Position numbers and translations under genes: made by a program. From IMG/VR virus record IMGVR_UViG_3300045253_000023, positions 97,562 to 161,561 of that record: a DNA stretch of 64,000 nt. One strand, given 5' to 3'. Source of the DNA: a virus. Below are positions 15,015-22,883 of this stretch, piece after piece (within the stretch, counting starts at the first letter, position 1; each line of letters starts with the position of its first letter). The notes under the pieces are model-generated. The model was not told where the DNA came from. It worked only from the letters and a program-made list of their open reading frames with translations, and did no database searches.

Positions 15015-15395
15015 ATGTGCTTGTTCTTCCACAACTGGTATCGCGGCAAGAATGGTTTTGACACTTGTGCCAATTATGGTATCACTGGACCGCTGCCTGG
15101 TGAATTTGCATTTCATCGAACTGATAATGGTGTTTGTGTGTATCGTCGCGAACGCCATTGTCTTGATTGCGATCGTGTGGATTATGCGGTCTTGTTGCCA
15201 TATGAACAACACAGCACTCGTGATTTCACTTGGGTCAACATCAACCACTTGTTGACAGATACAACCATTCGTCGTGCTGCGCTCAAGGTTCAGCAAATCA
15301 ACGACAAGATCAAATATCTACAGGAAATCTTGCCTTTGTTTGAGAAAATACACAAAGAACGATTGAGTCGCCACATCATTCCGGATATGGAGTAA
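15015..15395 (+). CDS. hypothetical protein (126 aa)
   Basis: The ATG at 15015 has GAGG nine bases upstream. The first half contains aromatic and Cys residues (MCLFFHNWYRG, CLDCD) that may form a metal site. The second half is a long amphipathic helix (KVQQINDKIKYLQEILPLFEKIHKE) with coiled-coil character split over two segments. Function unknown. Confidence 0.6.
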   Translation: MCLFFHNWYRGKNGFDTCANYGITGPLPGEFAFHRTDNGVCVYRRERHCLDCDRVDYAVLLPYEQHSTRDFTWVNINHLLTDTTIRRAALKVQQINDKIKYLQEILPLFEKIHKERLSRHIIPDME

Positions 15396-15398
15396 CAC

Positions 15399-15782
15399 AT
15401 GTCACTTCTCGCAACCGCAACAATCCATGCTGATGGTCTTGCAGATATCAACACGCTGACTCCAAAGTCAGCATGGGACAAGAAGGTTCCTGTTGCTGTC
15501 AAACTCACAGAAGAAATGGCTGAACTTAGTCAACAACTTCTCAAGGTCTTCTACTTCGGCAAGTTCGACAACGTCCAGCACATGTATGAAGAGACTGCTG
15601 ATCTTATTCTCTTGTTGGACCAGCATCTGCGCATGATCGACCAGAACCAGGTTGACAAGTGGGTTGTGTTCAAGATCAATCGATACAAGCAACGTGAAAT
15701 CAAGCGCGAAGCACTGGTTACCAACAGGGAAATCAGCTTCATTGATGATGGTGTTGGCGCGGGCGCGAGTCACACGACATGA
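15399..15782 (+). CDS. MazG-like nucleotide pyrophosphohydrolase
   Basis: The 127-residue protein contains LTEEMAELSQQLLKV (the EExxE metal-binding helix) and EETADLILLLDQH (the ExxD helix), the two Mg-binding elements of the MazG/dUTPase-like alpha-helical NTP pyrophosphohydrolases. Such enzymes hydrolyse dNTPs or ppGpp-like nucleotides, and phages use them to remodel nucleotide pools. The length fits a single MazG unit. Its stop overlaps the next start. Confidence 0.65.
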   Translation: MSLLATATIHADGLADINTLTPKSAWDKKVPVAVKLTEEMAELSQQLLKVFYFGKFDNVQHMYEETADLILLLDQHLRMIDQNQVDKWVVFKINRYKQREIKREALVTNREISFIDDGVGAGASHTT

Positions 15783-17011
15783 TAAGAAGCACTGGACGAC
15801 CAACCATCTGTGTGATTGGAGTCACCGTTGATCCATCTCCATTCTTCAAAACTGTTGGAGAGGACTGGGAAGAAAAGGACTTTGATGTGTATTCATGTGC
15901 CTCAGATTCCAATCTCAATCTGATCCTTGAGCAGTATGCTCCACAGGTGATTGTCACCATTGGCAACATCGATGACTTCAAGGAATTGATGAGTGCCACA
16001 TTTGAAGTGCGCCGCCATTGGCTTCACTTTGAATCGCTTGAGACGGTCAACCCTGACGCAGTGTATTGGTGCTATGTGTTGTCATCCATTCCAATCGCTG
16101 AACCTGATGCTCCGCCGCTGGTTTCGGTGTTCACTCCTGTATACAACACAGGCACCCAGAAGTTGTTGCGCGCCTATGAATCACTGAAGAGCCAAACCTG
16201 GACCAATTGGGAATGGGTCATTGTAAATGACTATTCTGAGGACAGTGACACTCAGGAAACCATTCAAGAAATCATCACGGATTATCGCGTGCGCTATGTC
16301 AACATGAATGATCCATGCGGTCGAATTGGTGAGCTCAAGGCGCATGCGTGTCGCAATTCAAATGGGTCGATTTTGGTTGAGCTTGACCATGATGACATGC
16401 TGACACCAAACTGCTTGTTCGACATCGTCAATGCCTTCAGAGAATTCCCAGAGGCAGGCTTTGCTTACACTGACTGGGCTGAACGTTATGAGAGCCACGA
16501 TGGTTGTCATTCCTATGGCGATCACTATGGCTTTGGGTTCGGCTCAGCGGTTCTTCAAGAACATCCTGACTATGAGAATCCTGAAATCACCCAGAAGCGC
16601 GAGTATCTGGTCCAGATTGCTGCTCCAATCAACCCAAAGACCATCCGACACATTGTTGGCATGCCCAATCATGTTCGCGCATTCCGCAAGAGTGTGTATC
16701 AACAGATCGGAGGCTACTCCAAATTGAATGTGGCTGATGACTATGAACTCATGGTCAGAATGTTCCTGGCAACGCGCATGGTCCATATCCCGCGTCTGGG
16801 ATACATCCAGTTCTACAATGACAATTCCATTGGCAATTCACAGAAGACTCGCAATGCTGAAATCCAGCGCGCGGTGAAGTACATTGCTGTCAACTATGAA
16901 GATGCAATCCATGCGCGCCTGACTGAGTTGGGCATTGAGGACTATGCTTGCAGCAACGTCAAACCAGCTTCTGAAGAACAAGCCAATCTCACATCCACTC
17001 TTTCTGATTGA
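15779..17011 (+). CDS. GT2-family glycosyltransferase
   Basis: Residues about 115-400 form a GT-A/GT2 fold: LVSVFTPVYN, then SLKSQTWTNWEWVIVND, ending in the metal-binding LDHDD near residue 203, and later AGFAYTDW and VADDYELMVRM (the ED-type catalytic base region). Residues 1-110 are a separate alpha/beta N-terminal domain. The enzyme would transfer a sugar from a nucleotide-sugar. In this phage it could glucosylate a hydroxymethylated or hypermodified base or a surface glycan. The context does not decide this. Confidence 0.82.
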   Translation: MIRSTGRPTICVIGVTVDPSPFFKTVGEDWEEKDFDVYSCASDSNLNLILEQYAPQVIVTIGNIDDFKELMSATFEVRRHWLHFESLETVNPDAVYWCYVLSSIPIAEPDAPPLVSVFTPVYNTGTQKLLRAYESLKSQTWTNWEWVIVNDYSEDSDTQETIQEIITDYRVRYVNMNDPCGRIGELKAHACRNSNGSILVELDHDDMLTPNCLFDIVNAFREFPEAGFAYTDWAERYESHDGCHSYGDHYGFGFGSAVLQEHPDYENPEITQKREYLVQIAAPINPKTIRHIVGMPNHVRAFRKSVYQQIGGYSKLNVADDYELMVRMFLATRMVHIPRLGYIQFYNDNSIGNSQKTRNAEIQRAVKYIAVNYEDAIHARLTELGIEDYACSNVKPASEEQANLTSTLSD

Positions 17012-17024
17012 GGACATACACATC

Positions 17025-17603
17025 ATGGCCACACGTCTGACATCCACTCACAAGCAACAGATCGTTTTTGCTGTATTGAATCATGCCTTTGGTTATCGCG
17101 AAGGCACAATTCGCACGCGCGAAACGCAGCTGGCACATGAGGTCTATGCCAAGCTGTACACACCAGAGCAACTCAAGCAAATGAATGATCTCGGCTCAGA
17201 ATTCTTTCAACATCGAACTGACATCAACATCAGAATGCCCAAGAAAGATGGGTACAATGTTTGGTTGGAACTGAGGCTCGGTGGTTCCAAACCATTTGGA
17301 CACCAAACACTCCAGAGAAATCTGGATTATGCTGATTTCGGAACTGGACTCCAAGATTCATTGGGCCAGCGCATAGTGGACTTCTACCATGTAACAGAAA
17401 CCATTGGAAAGGAAAAAGAAGATCGTCGTCGCGAGCTCAACAATGCTCTGGATGGTTTTGGCACACTGCGTCAGTTGCGCGAAGCATGGCCTGAGTTGGT
17501 GCCTGTGCTTGACAAGCTGGGTCTTGAGAACAAAACTCGCCAGCTGCCTGTGGTTGTCAATCGTAGCACTCTGAATGCTGCTCTCGGCCTGCCGCCCAAA
17601 TGA
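17025..17603 (+). CDS. hypothetical protein, possibly nucleotide-modification-associated
   Basis: The 192-residue protein begins MATRLTSTHKQQIVFAVLNHAF and is mainly helical, with a polar middle. The opening resembles proteins annotated as nucleotide modification associated domain 5 (Nmad5), but I recall that family only loosely. TGAGGA precedes the ATG at 17025, which is preferred to the upstream extension overlapping the glycosyltransferase. If Nmad5 is right, it would add to the base-modification theme. Confidence 0.55.
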   Translation: MATRLTSTHKQQIVFAVLNHAFGYREGTIRTRETQLAHEVYAKLYTPEQLKQMNDLGSEFFQHRTDINIRMPKKDGYNVWLELRLGGSKPFGHQTLQRNLDYADFGTGLQDSLGQRIVDFYHVTETIGKEKEDRRRELNNALDGFGTLRQLREAWPELVPVLDKLGLENKTRQLPVVVNRSTLNAALGLPPK

Positions 17604-17827
17604 AGGTTGTAGGTTCTACACACCGCAAGAGTTGGCCAGGAGTCGTCAAGGCTCTTGGCCAAATTAAGCGATTGATTAAGCAGCAGAAACTGCCGCAAAG
17701 TTCTGTTGTTGTGACTCCAGGTTGTAACTATTGGAAGATCGTCTGGAGTTATCAAACGCCTGAACCCAAGGACGAAACTATTTTACAAGTGGATGATTCT
17801 CCAAGAAATTTAGTGCTTGACTTTTGA
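17600..17827 (+). CDS. hypothetical protein (75 aa)
   Basis: The ATG overlaps the previous stop by four bases. The N-terminal half is basic (HRKSWPGVVKALGQIKRLIKQQK) and the C-terminal half acidic. Its last codons lie within early promoter copy 5, so the promoter has been fitted into coding sequence. Function unknown. Confidence 0.55.
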   Translation: MKVVGSTHRKSWPGVVKALGQIKRLIKQQKLPQSSVVVTPGCNYWKIVWSYQTPEPKDETILQVDDSPRNLVLDF

Positions 17828-17847
17828 GTTGAATGGGAGTAGAATAG
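17802..17847 (+). promoter_or_regulatory. early-type sigma70 promoter, copy 5
   Basis: AGAAATTTAGTGC, then TTGACT (17817-17822), 17 bases and TAGAAT (17840-17845). The upstream box is slightly degenerate (AGAAATTTAG instead of GGAAAATTTAG) because it overlaps the end of the preceding gene. Confidence 0.85.
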
Positions 17848-17895
17848 TTCCGTTGTTTCGACATTCACATCACTTACTTGAGAGGAACTTTGATC

Positions 17896-18210
17896 ATGGG
17901 TATGCGCGTCTCAACCATTCAACAGAACATCGTCAGTGCCAATCTCAGCGAAAATGACCTGCGTGCGCTCAATGCCACAGTGGTTGGTTTGCTCCGTGCT
18001 CAACATGCCAACACAATTGTGAAGGCTGCTGTGCAGTTCCGTTTTGGTCAGTTGGTTCAATTCCGCAGCAAATATGGTCAACTTGTCAAGGGCAAGGTGC
18101 TCAAGATCAATCCAAAGACCATCGTGGTTGGTGTCACTGCTCCTGGCGCGGTCACTCCGTTCACCCAGAAGTGGACTGTCACACCGACCTTGCTCCAGGC
18201 CGCTGTTTAA
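17896..18210 (+). CDS. hypothetical protein (104 aa)
   Basis: The ATG at 17896 has GAGAGGAAC upstream. The N-terminal half is helical, and the C-terminal half is a small beta-barrel-like region (QFRFGQLVQF, GKVLKINPKTIVVGV) resembling KOW/Hfq-type strand patterns. It may be an RNA- or polymerase-binding early protein. This is a guess. Confidence 0.6.
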   Translation: MGMRVSTIQQNIVSANLSENDLRALNATVVGLLRAQHANTIVKAAVQFRFGQLVQFRSKYGQLVKGKVLKINPKTIVVGVTAPGAVTPFTQKWTVTPTLLQAAV

Positions 18211-18225
18211 TTTCCCAGGAAATTC

Positions 18226-18894
18226 ATGGAATCCCAAGCACACAACACCTGGTTCACTTCTGACACTCACTTTGATCACTTCAACCTGACAAAGTATTGC
18301 CCGCGCACGCGTGGTCACTACAACAAGGAAGGAATGACAAAGACTGCGGTGTCAGAAGCCATGACCAATGATATGGTTGCTGTGTGGAACAGCCGCGTTG
18401 GTGAGAATGACGTCGTGTATCACACTGGTGACTTTGCCTTCATCTATGGCAACGCCAAGGACAAGCTGCGTCATCTGATCTCGCGCCTGAATGGTCGCAT
18501 CTTCCTGACGCTGGGCAACCATGATGAGGACATCATCAACAATCGTGCGGCTCTGACTGGTCATCCAGATCAACCATCACACATTGGACGTTTTGCCGAC
18601 ATTCGCGACTATCGTGAGATCAACATCGCTGGTCAGAAGATTTGCATCTTCCATTTCCCAATGGCCATCTGGCACAAGAACCACAAGGGTGCTTGGCACC
18701 TGTATGGCCATTGCCATGGATCGTATCCTGGTCATGGACGTGGCAAGACCATGGACATCGGTTGGGATACCAATGATCTGGGAACAGATTGGGTGCCTGG
18801 TCCGATCTCCTTTGCCGCAATCAAGCAGGTGATGGACAAGCGTGCAATTGTTGCACTGGATCATCATGACCCTGGTGCTGATCATGACATGTGA
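18226..18894 (+). CDS. calcineurin-like metallophosphoesterase
   Basis: The 222-residue protein has all core metallophosphoesterase motifs: SDTHFDH (12-18), GDFAFIYG (near 68), LTLGNHDED (near 94), a later HFPMAIWH and GHCHGSYPGHG (near 161). These ligate two metals for phosphodiester or phosphomonoester cleavage. Phage enzymes of this type have been linked to nucleotide and DNA-end processing. AGGAAA lies ahead of the ATG. It overlaps the next gene by 11 bases. Confidence 0.85.
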   Translation: MESQAHNTWFTSDTHFDHFNLTKYCPRTRGHYNKEGMTKTAVSEAMTNDMVAVWNSRVGENDVVYHTGDFAFIYGNAKDKLRHLISRLNGRIFLTLGNHDEDIINNRAALTGHPDQPSHIGRFADIRDYREINIAGQKICIFHFPMAIWHKNHKGAWHLYGHCHGSYPGHGRGKTMDIGWDTNDLGTDWVPGPISFAAIKQVMDKRAIVALDHHDPGADHDM

Positions 18895-19102
18895 AGAACA
18901 TCCAGTCCTTCATGCATGGTGCGACAAGTGCAAAGTGTTTCATGCCACTCATTATTGCGAACGCTGTCGCAAGTATCATGAGTTTCATCCAACATGGAAG
19001 GAAACTGAAGAGATGGTGATTCAGCAAATGGCGAATGAAATCACCAAGGAAATTGATGAAAAGGTGGTGCAATACATCATTGAAAAGGCACTCAACTCAT
19101 GA
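18884..19102 (+). CDS. zinc-binding small protein (72 aa)
   Basis: The N-terminal half has a cluster CDKC, H-x-x-H-x-C-x-x-C (residues about 13-30), a double Cys/His zinc knuckle. The C-terminal half is an acidic helix (MVIQQMANEITKEIDEKVVQYII). The start at 18884 is internal to the end of the metallophosphoesterase gene. Function unknown. Confidence 0.6.
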   Translation: MTCEEHPVLHAWCDKCKVFHATHYCERCRKYHEFHPTWKETEEMVIQQMANEITKEIDEKVVQYIIEKALNS

Positions 19103-19326
19103 AACGTCCAGACAACACACGATACTATGGAGGCGACGGAACCATCCATCGCACTGGTGAACTTGATGTTGAAGTTCATGAAGGCAAGGTGGTTGCTGTT
19201 TGGTTTCGTTGCGCGATGCTTCCATTTCGTCAATGCGATTGTGATGCTGATCGCGCTGCATCCATGAATGCTGCGTACTCCGACAATGAGAAACTGTCAA
19301 TTGTCGGCATCGATTTTGCCAAATAA
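19099..19326 (+). CDS. hypothetical protein (75 aa)
   Basis: The ATG overlaps the previous stop (ATGA). The protein is beta-rich (ELDVEVHEGKVVAVWFRC) and ends with a CDCD motif and a short helix. No family is recognised. Confidence 0.55.
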   Translation: MKRPDNTRYYGGDGTIHRTGELDVEVHEGKVVAVWFRCAMLPFRQCDCDADRAASMNAAYSDNEKLSIVGIDFAK

Positions 19327-19342
19327 CCTGTGAGGATTCATC

Positions 19343-19879
19343 ATGTTACTTAATGTCAATGCTTGGTACTCTCGTTCACTGATCGGTTGGAACAAACACA
19401 GCAGAAGTGATCTGATTGAAGGATATCGAGCACCCAAATCGCTATGTCAATTGGTGCGTTCTTTGGTGTTCCTGTATTTTGGTGTCTTCACTGGATTGTT
19501 CTTGGTTGGTTTCTGGGTCGTGATGCCAACCATATTCACCATTGTTTGTTTCATAACTGATCCTGCCACCTGGTGGACTATCAATCTTCAAGAACACACC
19601 AAGCTGTTTTCTAGCGAAGGATTTGTTTCTCTTGGCGCAATTGATATTGGTGCTTCAATTGGTTTGGGAATCATCTTTGGTTTGTTTTGGTTGAGAGAAC
19701 AGTATCGCGAATGGGCTTATCAACGCAGAATTGTCGCGCGTAAGCGTCGTTGGGCTGAGCTTGAAGCACATTATGAAGGACGCGATCCTTTGCCAAAAGA
19801 ACCCAATATCATTGCTGAATGGTTGCGTTCAATCCACAACAAGGTTTGCCCATCCATTGATTTTGTTGAGAAAGATTGA
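19343..19879 (+). CDS. integral membrane protein (178 aa)
   Basis: Three hydrophobic segments are visible: about residues 38-62 (VRSLVFLYFGVFTGLFLVGF), a weaker one at 63-75, and 98-118 (IGASIGLGIIFGLFWL). A long basic-then-acidic cytoplasmic tail follows (RRIVARKRRWAELEAHYEG). TGAGGA precedes the ATG. It may act on the host envelope or in lysis control. No family is recognised. Confidence 0.65.
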   Translation: MLLNVNAWYSRSLIGWNKHSRSDLIEGYRAPKSLCQLVRSLVFLYFGVFTGLFLVGFWVVMPTIFTIVCFITDPATWWTINLQEHTKLFSSEGFVSLGAIDIGASIGLGIIFGLFWLREQYREWAYQRRIVARKRRWAELEAHYEGRDPLPKEPNIIAEWLRSIHNKVCPSIDFVEKD

Positions 19880-19896
19880 TTTTGTTGTGTTTCGCG

Positions 19897-19905
19897 CCTA
19901 AATAG
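19897..19905 (+). promoter_or_regulatory. possible late promoter box
   Basis: CCTAAATAG lies about 30 bases before the ATG at 19933. The core resembles the T4 late promoter -10 element (TATAAATA). Similar boxes precede the genes at 22549, 26569, 38314, 45616 and 56381. Confidence 0.4.
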
Positions 19906-19932
19906 TATGTTCAATACACGGAGCATGCTGTT

Positions 19933-20256
19933 ATGAGTGATGATGTAACTGTTGACACAACTGTCCAAGTCAGTCCAACAAAGCGAAAGGATGGACACAT
20001 CTCAGCTGGCCTGAGCGCGGATCAAACATTGTTTGAGCGCGTTCAGTCAACCAAGTTGTTGTTGGCATTCTTCATTTTCTCAGTTTCGGCCGTCTTCTGT
20101 TGGTTTGGTAAGATTGACGCCAAGGCGTATTCTGACATTGCTGCATGGGTCATCATGGCATATGTTGCAGGTGATGTTGGTACGAGTGCTGTTGATGCAT
20201 TCAAAAGTAAATTCTCCAACAATTTCAACCACGATCATGATAGTGATGGTAAGTAA
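19933..20256 (+). CDS. two-span membrane protein, possible holin
   Basis: The 107-residue protein has a polar N-terminus, two membrane helices (LLLAFFIFSVSAVFCWFG near 44-61 and DIAAWVIMAYVAGDVGT near 68-84) and a His/Asp-rich charged tail. Size and topology fit a class II-type holin, and a late-promoter-like box sits upstream, but the endolysin gene is 7 kb away. The assignment to lysis is only a possibility. Confidence 0.55.
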   Translation: MSDDVTVDTTVQVSPTKRKDGHISAGLSADQTLFERVQSTKLLLAFFIFSVSAVFCWFGKIDAKAYSDIAAWVIMAYVAGDVGTSAVDAFKSKFSNNFNHDHDSDGK

Positions 20257-20264
20257 TTGATGTT

Positions 20265-20321
20265 TTGGAAAATTTAGTTTACGATTTCGCTTGACTTTTG
20301 ATTCCAAACAGCGTAGAATAG
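20265..20321 (+). promoter_or_regulatory. early-type sigma70 promoter, copy 6 (long spacer variant)
   Basis: TTGGAAAATTTAGTTT, then ACGATTTCGC, TTGACT (20291-20296), 17 bases and TAGAAT (20314-20319). TAAGTAATTGATG just upstream is shared with other copies. Confidence 0.85.
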
Positions 20322-20346
20322 GCTCCTCAGTTGAAGGAATGTCTTT

Positions 20347-20583
20347 ATGGAATTTCAGGTGTGGTATGAACAAAATTGTCCTGCCGTGAATTATTCAAGC
20401 TGTCGTGGAATATACAATCAATTGAAGAAAATTGCTGAGCAGGCTTGGATAGAAGCACGCCAACAAGGTATTGAACTTGGCTACAAGAATGGTCACTCTG
20501 AAGGCTATTCTGAAGGTCGAGAAGAAGGATATGATGCTGGTTGGAATGAAGCTGCTACTCATTTCGATGGCGATCAACCGTAA
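20347..20583 (+). CDS. hypothetical protein with G-Y-x-x-G repeats (78 aa)
   Basis: The C-terminal half carries a four-residue periodicity of Gly with Tyr/His (LGYKNGHSEGYSEGREEGYD), like the repeated GYxxGYxxG stretches found in some FliH/YscL-like and phage proteins, where they form a helix with one small face. The N-terminal part has two Cys. The next gene encodes a similarly sized protein with a comparable opening (YEQNCPAV versus VRQTYPGG). Function unknown. Confidence 0.6.
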   Translation: MEFQVWYEQNCPAVNYSSCRGIYNQLKKIAEQAWIEARQQGIELGYKNGHSEGYSEGREEGYDAGWNEAATHFDGDQP

Positions 20584-20593
20584 GGATTACATC

Positions 20594-20782
20594 ATGTTCA
20601 CACAAGATTTTAATACATGGGTGCGGCAAACATATCCAGGTGGTTTAGCCAGGACCGAAGAGGCTTTGGCACGCTCAGCCTGGGATGCAGGTCGTAAATC
20701 TGGATTGGATTGGGGTGCGCACATGGAACGTCATTCCGCAGCAATGCAGTTTGATGCCACTGGCAATCCACATCGCTCATGA
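20594..20782 (+). CDS. hypothetical protein (62 aa)
   Basis: TAAGGA precedes the ATG at 20594. The layout (an aromatic N-terminus DFNTWVRQTYPG, then a helix ALARSAWDAGRKSGLDWG) resembles the preceding gene, suggesting that the two are diverged duplicates. Its stop overlaps the next start (ATGA). Confidence 0.55.
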   Translation: MFTQDFNTWVRQTYPGGLARTEEALARSAWDAGRKSGLDWGAHMERHSAAMQFDATGNPHRS

Positions 20783-21144
20783 CACTCATTATTCACGTTT
20801 CTGATTCCTACCGTCCTCGTCGTAAGTCTCGACGTTCGAAGGGCAAGGTCTGTAGCAAATACAGACCTGAGTTTCGGCCTCTGAAACTCCATGCGGATAG
20901 TCCCTTCCGTCGCCCCGTATCTGATGCGGGCATCCCATCGGGCAGCGCAATGCTGACCGCAACATTCCCCGCCACTCCCCTTCTTCCTTCCTATGAAGGG
21001 GAGCTGGCAGCGCGGGAACAAGCTGCTCAAAAGGAATCACAGAGGCGCAAGAAGATGGTTGCTCCAATGTTCAACAAGGGCGCATATGGCTACATTGGTG
21101 ATGCACCCAAAGAAATCATCCAAGGTCTTGGGAGAAAGCTGTGA
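20779..21144 (+). CDS. basic hypothetical protein (121 aa)
   Basis: The N-terminal 40 residues are strongly basic (YRPRRKSRRSKGK) and likely bind nucleic acid. A Pro/Ala/Ser-rich linker and a short helix with KESQRRKKM follow. The GC content in 20860-21000 looks higher than the surroundings, suggesting an acquired segment. The gene overlaps both neighbours by four bases. Confidence 0.5.
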   Translation: MTLIIHVSDSYRPRRKSRRSKGKVCSKYRPEFRPLKLHADSPFRRPVSDAGIPSGSAMLTATFPATPLLPSYEGELAAREQAAQKESQRRKKMVAPMFNKGAYGYIGDAPKEIIQGLGRKL

Positions 21145-21428
21145 TTGACTACATTGCTCTGGTTGAACGCCTGAACACGCTATGGATCAAGTCAGTCACC
21201 ATCGACTTTGACAATCCAGGTGTTGTTGCGATCGAACTGCGCAAGCACATGGGTGAACCTGAATCTGTCATTCTGCACGTGTATCATGCGCTGCGTGGCA
21301 ACCAAATCAGTCGCAACTCAGTTGAGTATGTTTCTCATGAGGGTCTGGTGTATCGAATCCGCATCCCCATGAGGAAATATCCAAAGCCTGCTGATCCGTT
21401 TCCTGAGATCAAGAAAGGCATTGAATAA
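21141..21428 (+). CDS. hypothetical protein (95 aa, GTG start)
   Basis: The GTG start overlaps the upstream TGA (GTGA), with GGGAGAAAG as the ribosome binding site. The protein is mixed alpha/beta with no Cys, ending in a Pro-rich basic tail. No family is recognised. Confidence 0.6.
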   Translation: MIDYIALVERLNTLWIKSVTIDFDNPGVVAIELRKHMGEPESVILHVYHALRGNQISRNSVEYVSHEGLVYRIRIPMRKYPKPADPFPEIKKGIE

Positions 21429-21429
21429 A

Positions 21430-21645
21430 ATGATCTGTCATTGCGGCCCATACGTCACCAAGGAAATGATTGCGAAAGCAATTGACGCTGGACCGCGCCG
21501 ATCCGTATCTGATATTCGCTACTTGATAGGTGCTGATGAACTTTGCGCCACCTGTCAGGCAACAATTGACACTCTCATTGAAAAGCAACTTCTGGAGATA
21601 TATCATGGCAGTCCGAAACAAGAAAGTCAAGATCACCTTGACTAA
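21430..21645 (+). CDS. Bfd-like [2Fe-2S] protein
   Basis: The 71-residue protein has Cys3-x-Cys5 near the N-terminus and Cys39-x-x-Cys42, with a VTKEMIAKAI helix after the first pair. This is the CxC...CxxC spacing of bacterioferritin-associated ferredoxin (Bfd), which reduces iron stored in bacterioferritin. Length and spacing agree well with the family (E. coli Bfd is 64 residues). A phage copy could mobilise iron or act as a redox partner for a phage oxidoreductase. Confidence 0.7.
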   Translation: MICHCGPYVTKEMIAKAIDAGPRRSVSDIRYLIGADELCATCQATIDTLIEKQLLEIYHGSPKQESQDHLD

Positions 21646-22000
21646 CCGCAAGCGTCTCATTCTCGCCGCAGTTGAAGAACTGGCTTCCAAGCTGGTCTAC
21701 ACTGACCGCAAGAATGATCCTGATCTGTCTGTCAATGATTTTGAATCGGCAATGGTGCTGGGTGAAGTACGCATTGGTGAGATCATCGATGTATTCAAAA
21801 CCCGTCTTAAAGACGGACTCTCCCACCTGAACATTCCAAAGGAAATCAAACATGGCACTGCACAAACTCGCATTGAACGCCCAGATAAAGAGGATCGCGA
21901 CGAAGTATCTTTCGATGGCGAAGTGCTTGACCTTGCAGCACAATTTGCGCGAACTGGTGAGGGAAACAGCGATCGCCATGTTCATGATCCCGAATATTGA
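21605..22000 (+). CDS. hypothetical protein (131 aa) with a long out-of-frame overlap
   Basis: The ATG at 21605 follows TGGAGATATATC. The first 80 residues look like a normal alpha-helical protein (KRLILAAVEELASKLV, VRIGEIIDVFKTRL). From 21852 onward the gene overlaps a second good frame for about 149 bases, and its own C-terminus becomes very charged. Either both overlap, or one continues into the other by frameshift. Confidence 0.5.
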   Translation: MAVRNKKVKITLTNRKRLILAAVEELASKLVYTDRKNDPDLSVNDFESAMVLGEVRIGEIIDVFKTRLKDGLSHLNIPKEIKHGTAQTRIERPDKEDRDEVSFDGEVLDLAAQFARTGEGNSDRHVHDPEY

Positions 22001-22139
22001 TGAGACCACAGAAGCTCATCGTGATGCAAGGATCATTAGGTTGGCATTGGATCACCTAGCAACTCGCGGCGTCATTGAAAATGATGTTTTCTTCATGGAG
22101 GGTCAACCAAATGAATCCATTCGTCTATCTCTGGAATAA
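21852..22139 (+). CDS. hypothetical helical protein (95 aa)
   Basis: AAAGGAAA lies eight bases before this ATG, inside the preceding gene. The translation looks like a real helical protein (LHKLALNAQIKRIATKYL, RDARIIRLALDHLATRG) and fills the 22000-22110 interval not covered by any other gene. It is in the +1 frame relative to the 21605 gene and overlaps the next gene by 29 bases. Confidence 0.55.
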   Translation: MALHKLALNAQIKRIATKYLSMAKCLTLQHNLRELVRETAIAMFMIPNIDETTEAHRDARIIRLALDHLATRGVIENDVFFMEGQPNESIRLSLE

Positions 22140-22509
22140 GCTGTTTGTTGAGCTCCATCCAGATTCACCACTCAATCCAGATCATACTGTTGCGGCCATT
22201 GAACGATATCACACGTTCTTGAATGACCAGCAGTTTGATTCTGTTGTGAATGCGTTTGATGCAGCATTGATTGAGGCTGTGGCTCGACGCCAGCAGTTCA
22301 ACCCAATCATTGAAGTGGATGGCATCCTTAGCCCTGAAGTCCAGCTTGATCTGATCCATCATTACCAAGAATTAGGCTGGAAGAGCCTGAGCTTCAATTT
22401 CATTCCACCACATTATCTGAACAAAGATCACATGTCTGGCAGAACCACCATCGCCTTCAACAAGGTCGATCCTGCCACTGTTGAGCTCACACCACCTGGG
22501 CCTGAGTGA
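22111..22509 (+). CDS. hypothetical protein (132 aa)
   Basis: GGAGGG precedes the ATG. The protein has an aromatic N-terminal segment (MNPFVYLWNKLFVELHP), helices and a beta-rich end (KSLSFNFIPPHYL, RTTIAFNKV). No family is recognised. Confidence 0.6.
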   Translation: MNPFVYLWNKLFVELHPDSPLNPDHTVAAIERYHTFLNDQQFDSVVNAFDAALIEAVARRQQFNPIIEVDGILSPEVQLDLIHHYQELGWKSLSFNFIPPHYLNKDHMSGRTTIAFNKVDPATVELTPPGPE

Positions 22510-22514
22510 CATCG

Positions 22515-22524
22515 CCTAAGTATA
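22515..22524 (+). promoter_or_regulatory. possible late promoter box
   Basis: CCTAAGTATA lies about 25 bases before the ATG at 22549. It fits the TAAATA/TAAGTA pattern seen before several genes in this window. Confidence 0.35.
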
Positions 22525-22548
22525 GCACAACAGAACCAGGAACTTCAC

Positions 22549-22848
22549 ATGAAATTCAAAGCACATCTTGCGGAAGGATTCGCCAATTATCTCGGATACT
22601 CAGGTTCCGGAATGAAGTTGCCTCGTGATCGCCAGAAAGCTGGTGAAATGAATCAAGATGACGTCAAGTACATGAGCGTCGGCAAAGAAACAGACGTGTA
22701 TGAGATTGGCACTGGCGACAAGAAATATGCCAAAGTGGTGTCCATTTTCTCCACGACTGGTGGCGGACATGCTGTCACTGTTCAACTTGCTGATGCCGAT
22801 GGATACTTCAAAGGCAAGAAACTCACATACAAGATCGTCAAAGGATAA
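22549..22848 (+). CDS. hypothetical protein (99 aa)
   Basis: The protein opens MKFKAHLAEGFANYLGYSGSGM, resembling short phage proteins with an N-terminal propeptide-like segment found near structural genes, and continues as beta-strands (YAKVVSIFSTTGGGHAVTVQLAD). It stands alone between a late-like box and the NadM promoter, so late expression is likely. Function unknown. Confidence 0.55.
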   Translation: MKFKAHLAEGFANYLGYSGSGMKLPRDRQKAGEMNQDDVKYMSVGKETDVYEIGTGDKKYAKVVSIFSTTGGGHAVTVQLADADGYFKGKKLTYKIVKG

Positions 22849-22854
22849 TATCGC

Positions 22855-22883
22855 TTTACTTCTTCCTGAACTTCAGGTAGAAT
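22855..22883 (+). promoter_or_regulatory. sigma70-like promoter upstream of nadM
   Basis: TTTACT (22855-22860), 17 bases, TAGAAT (22878-22883). The GGAAAATTTAG box is missing, so it is a weaker relative of the early promoters, similar to the one at 41917. Confidence 0.65.
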
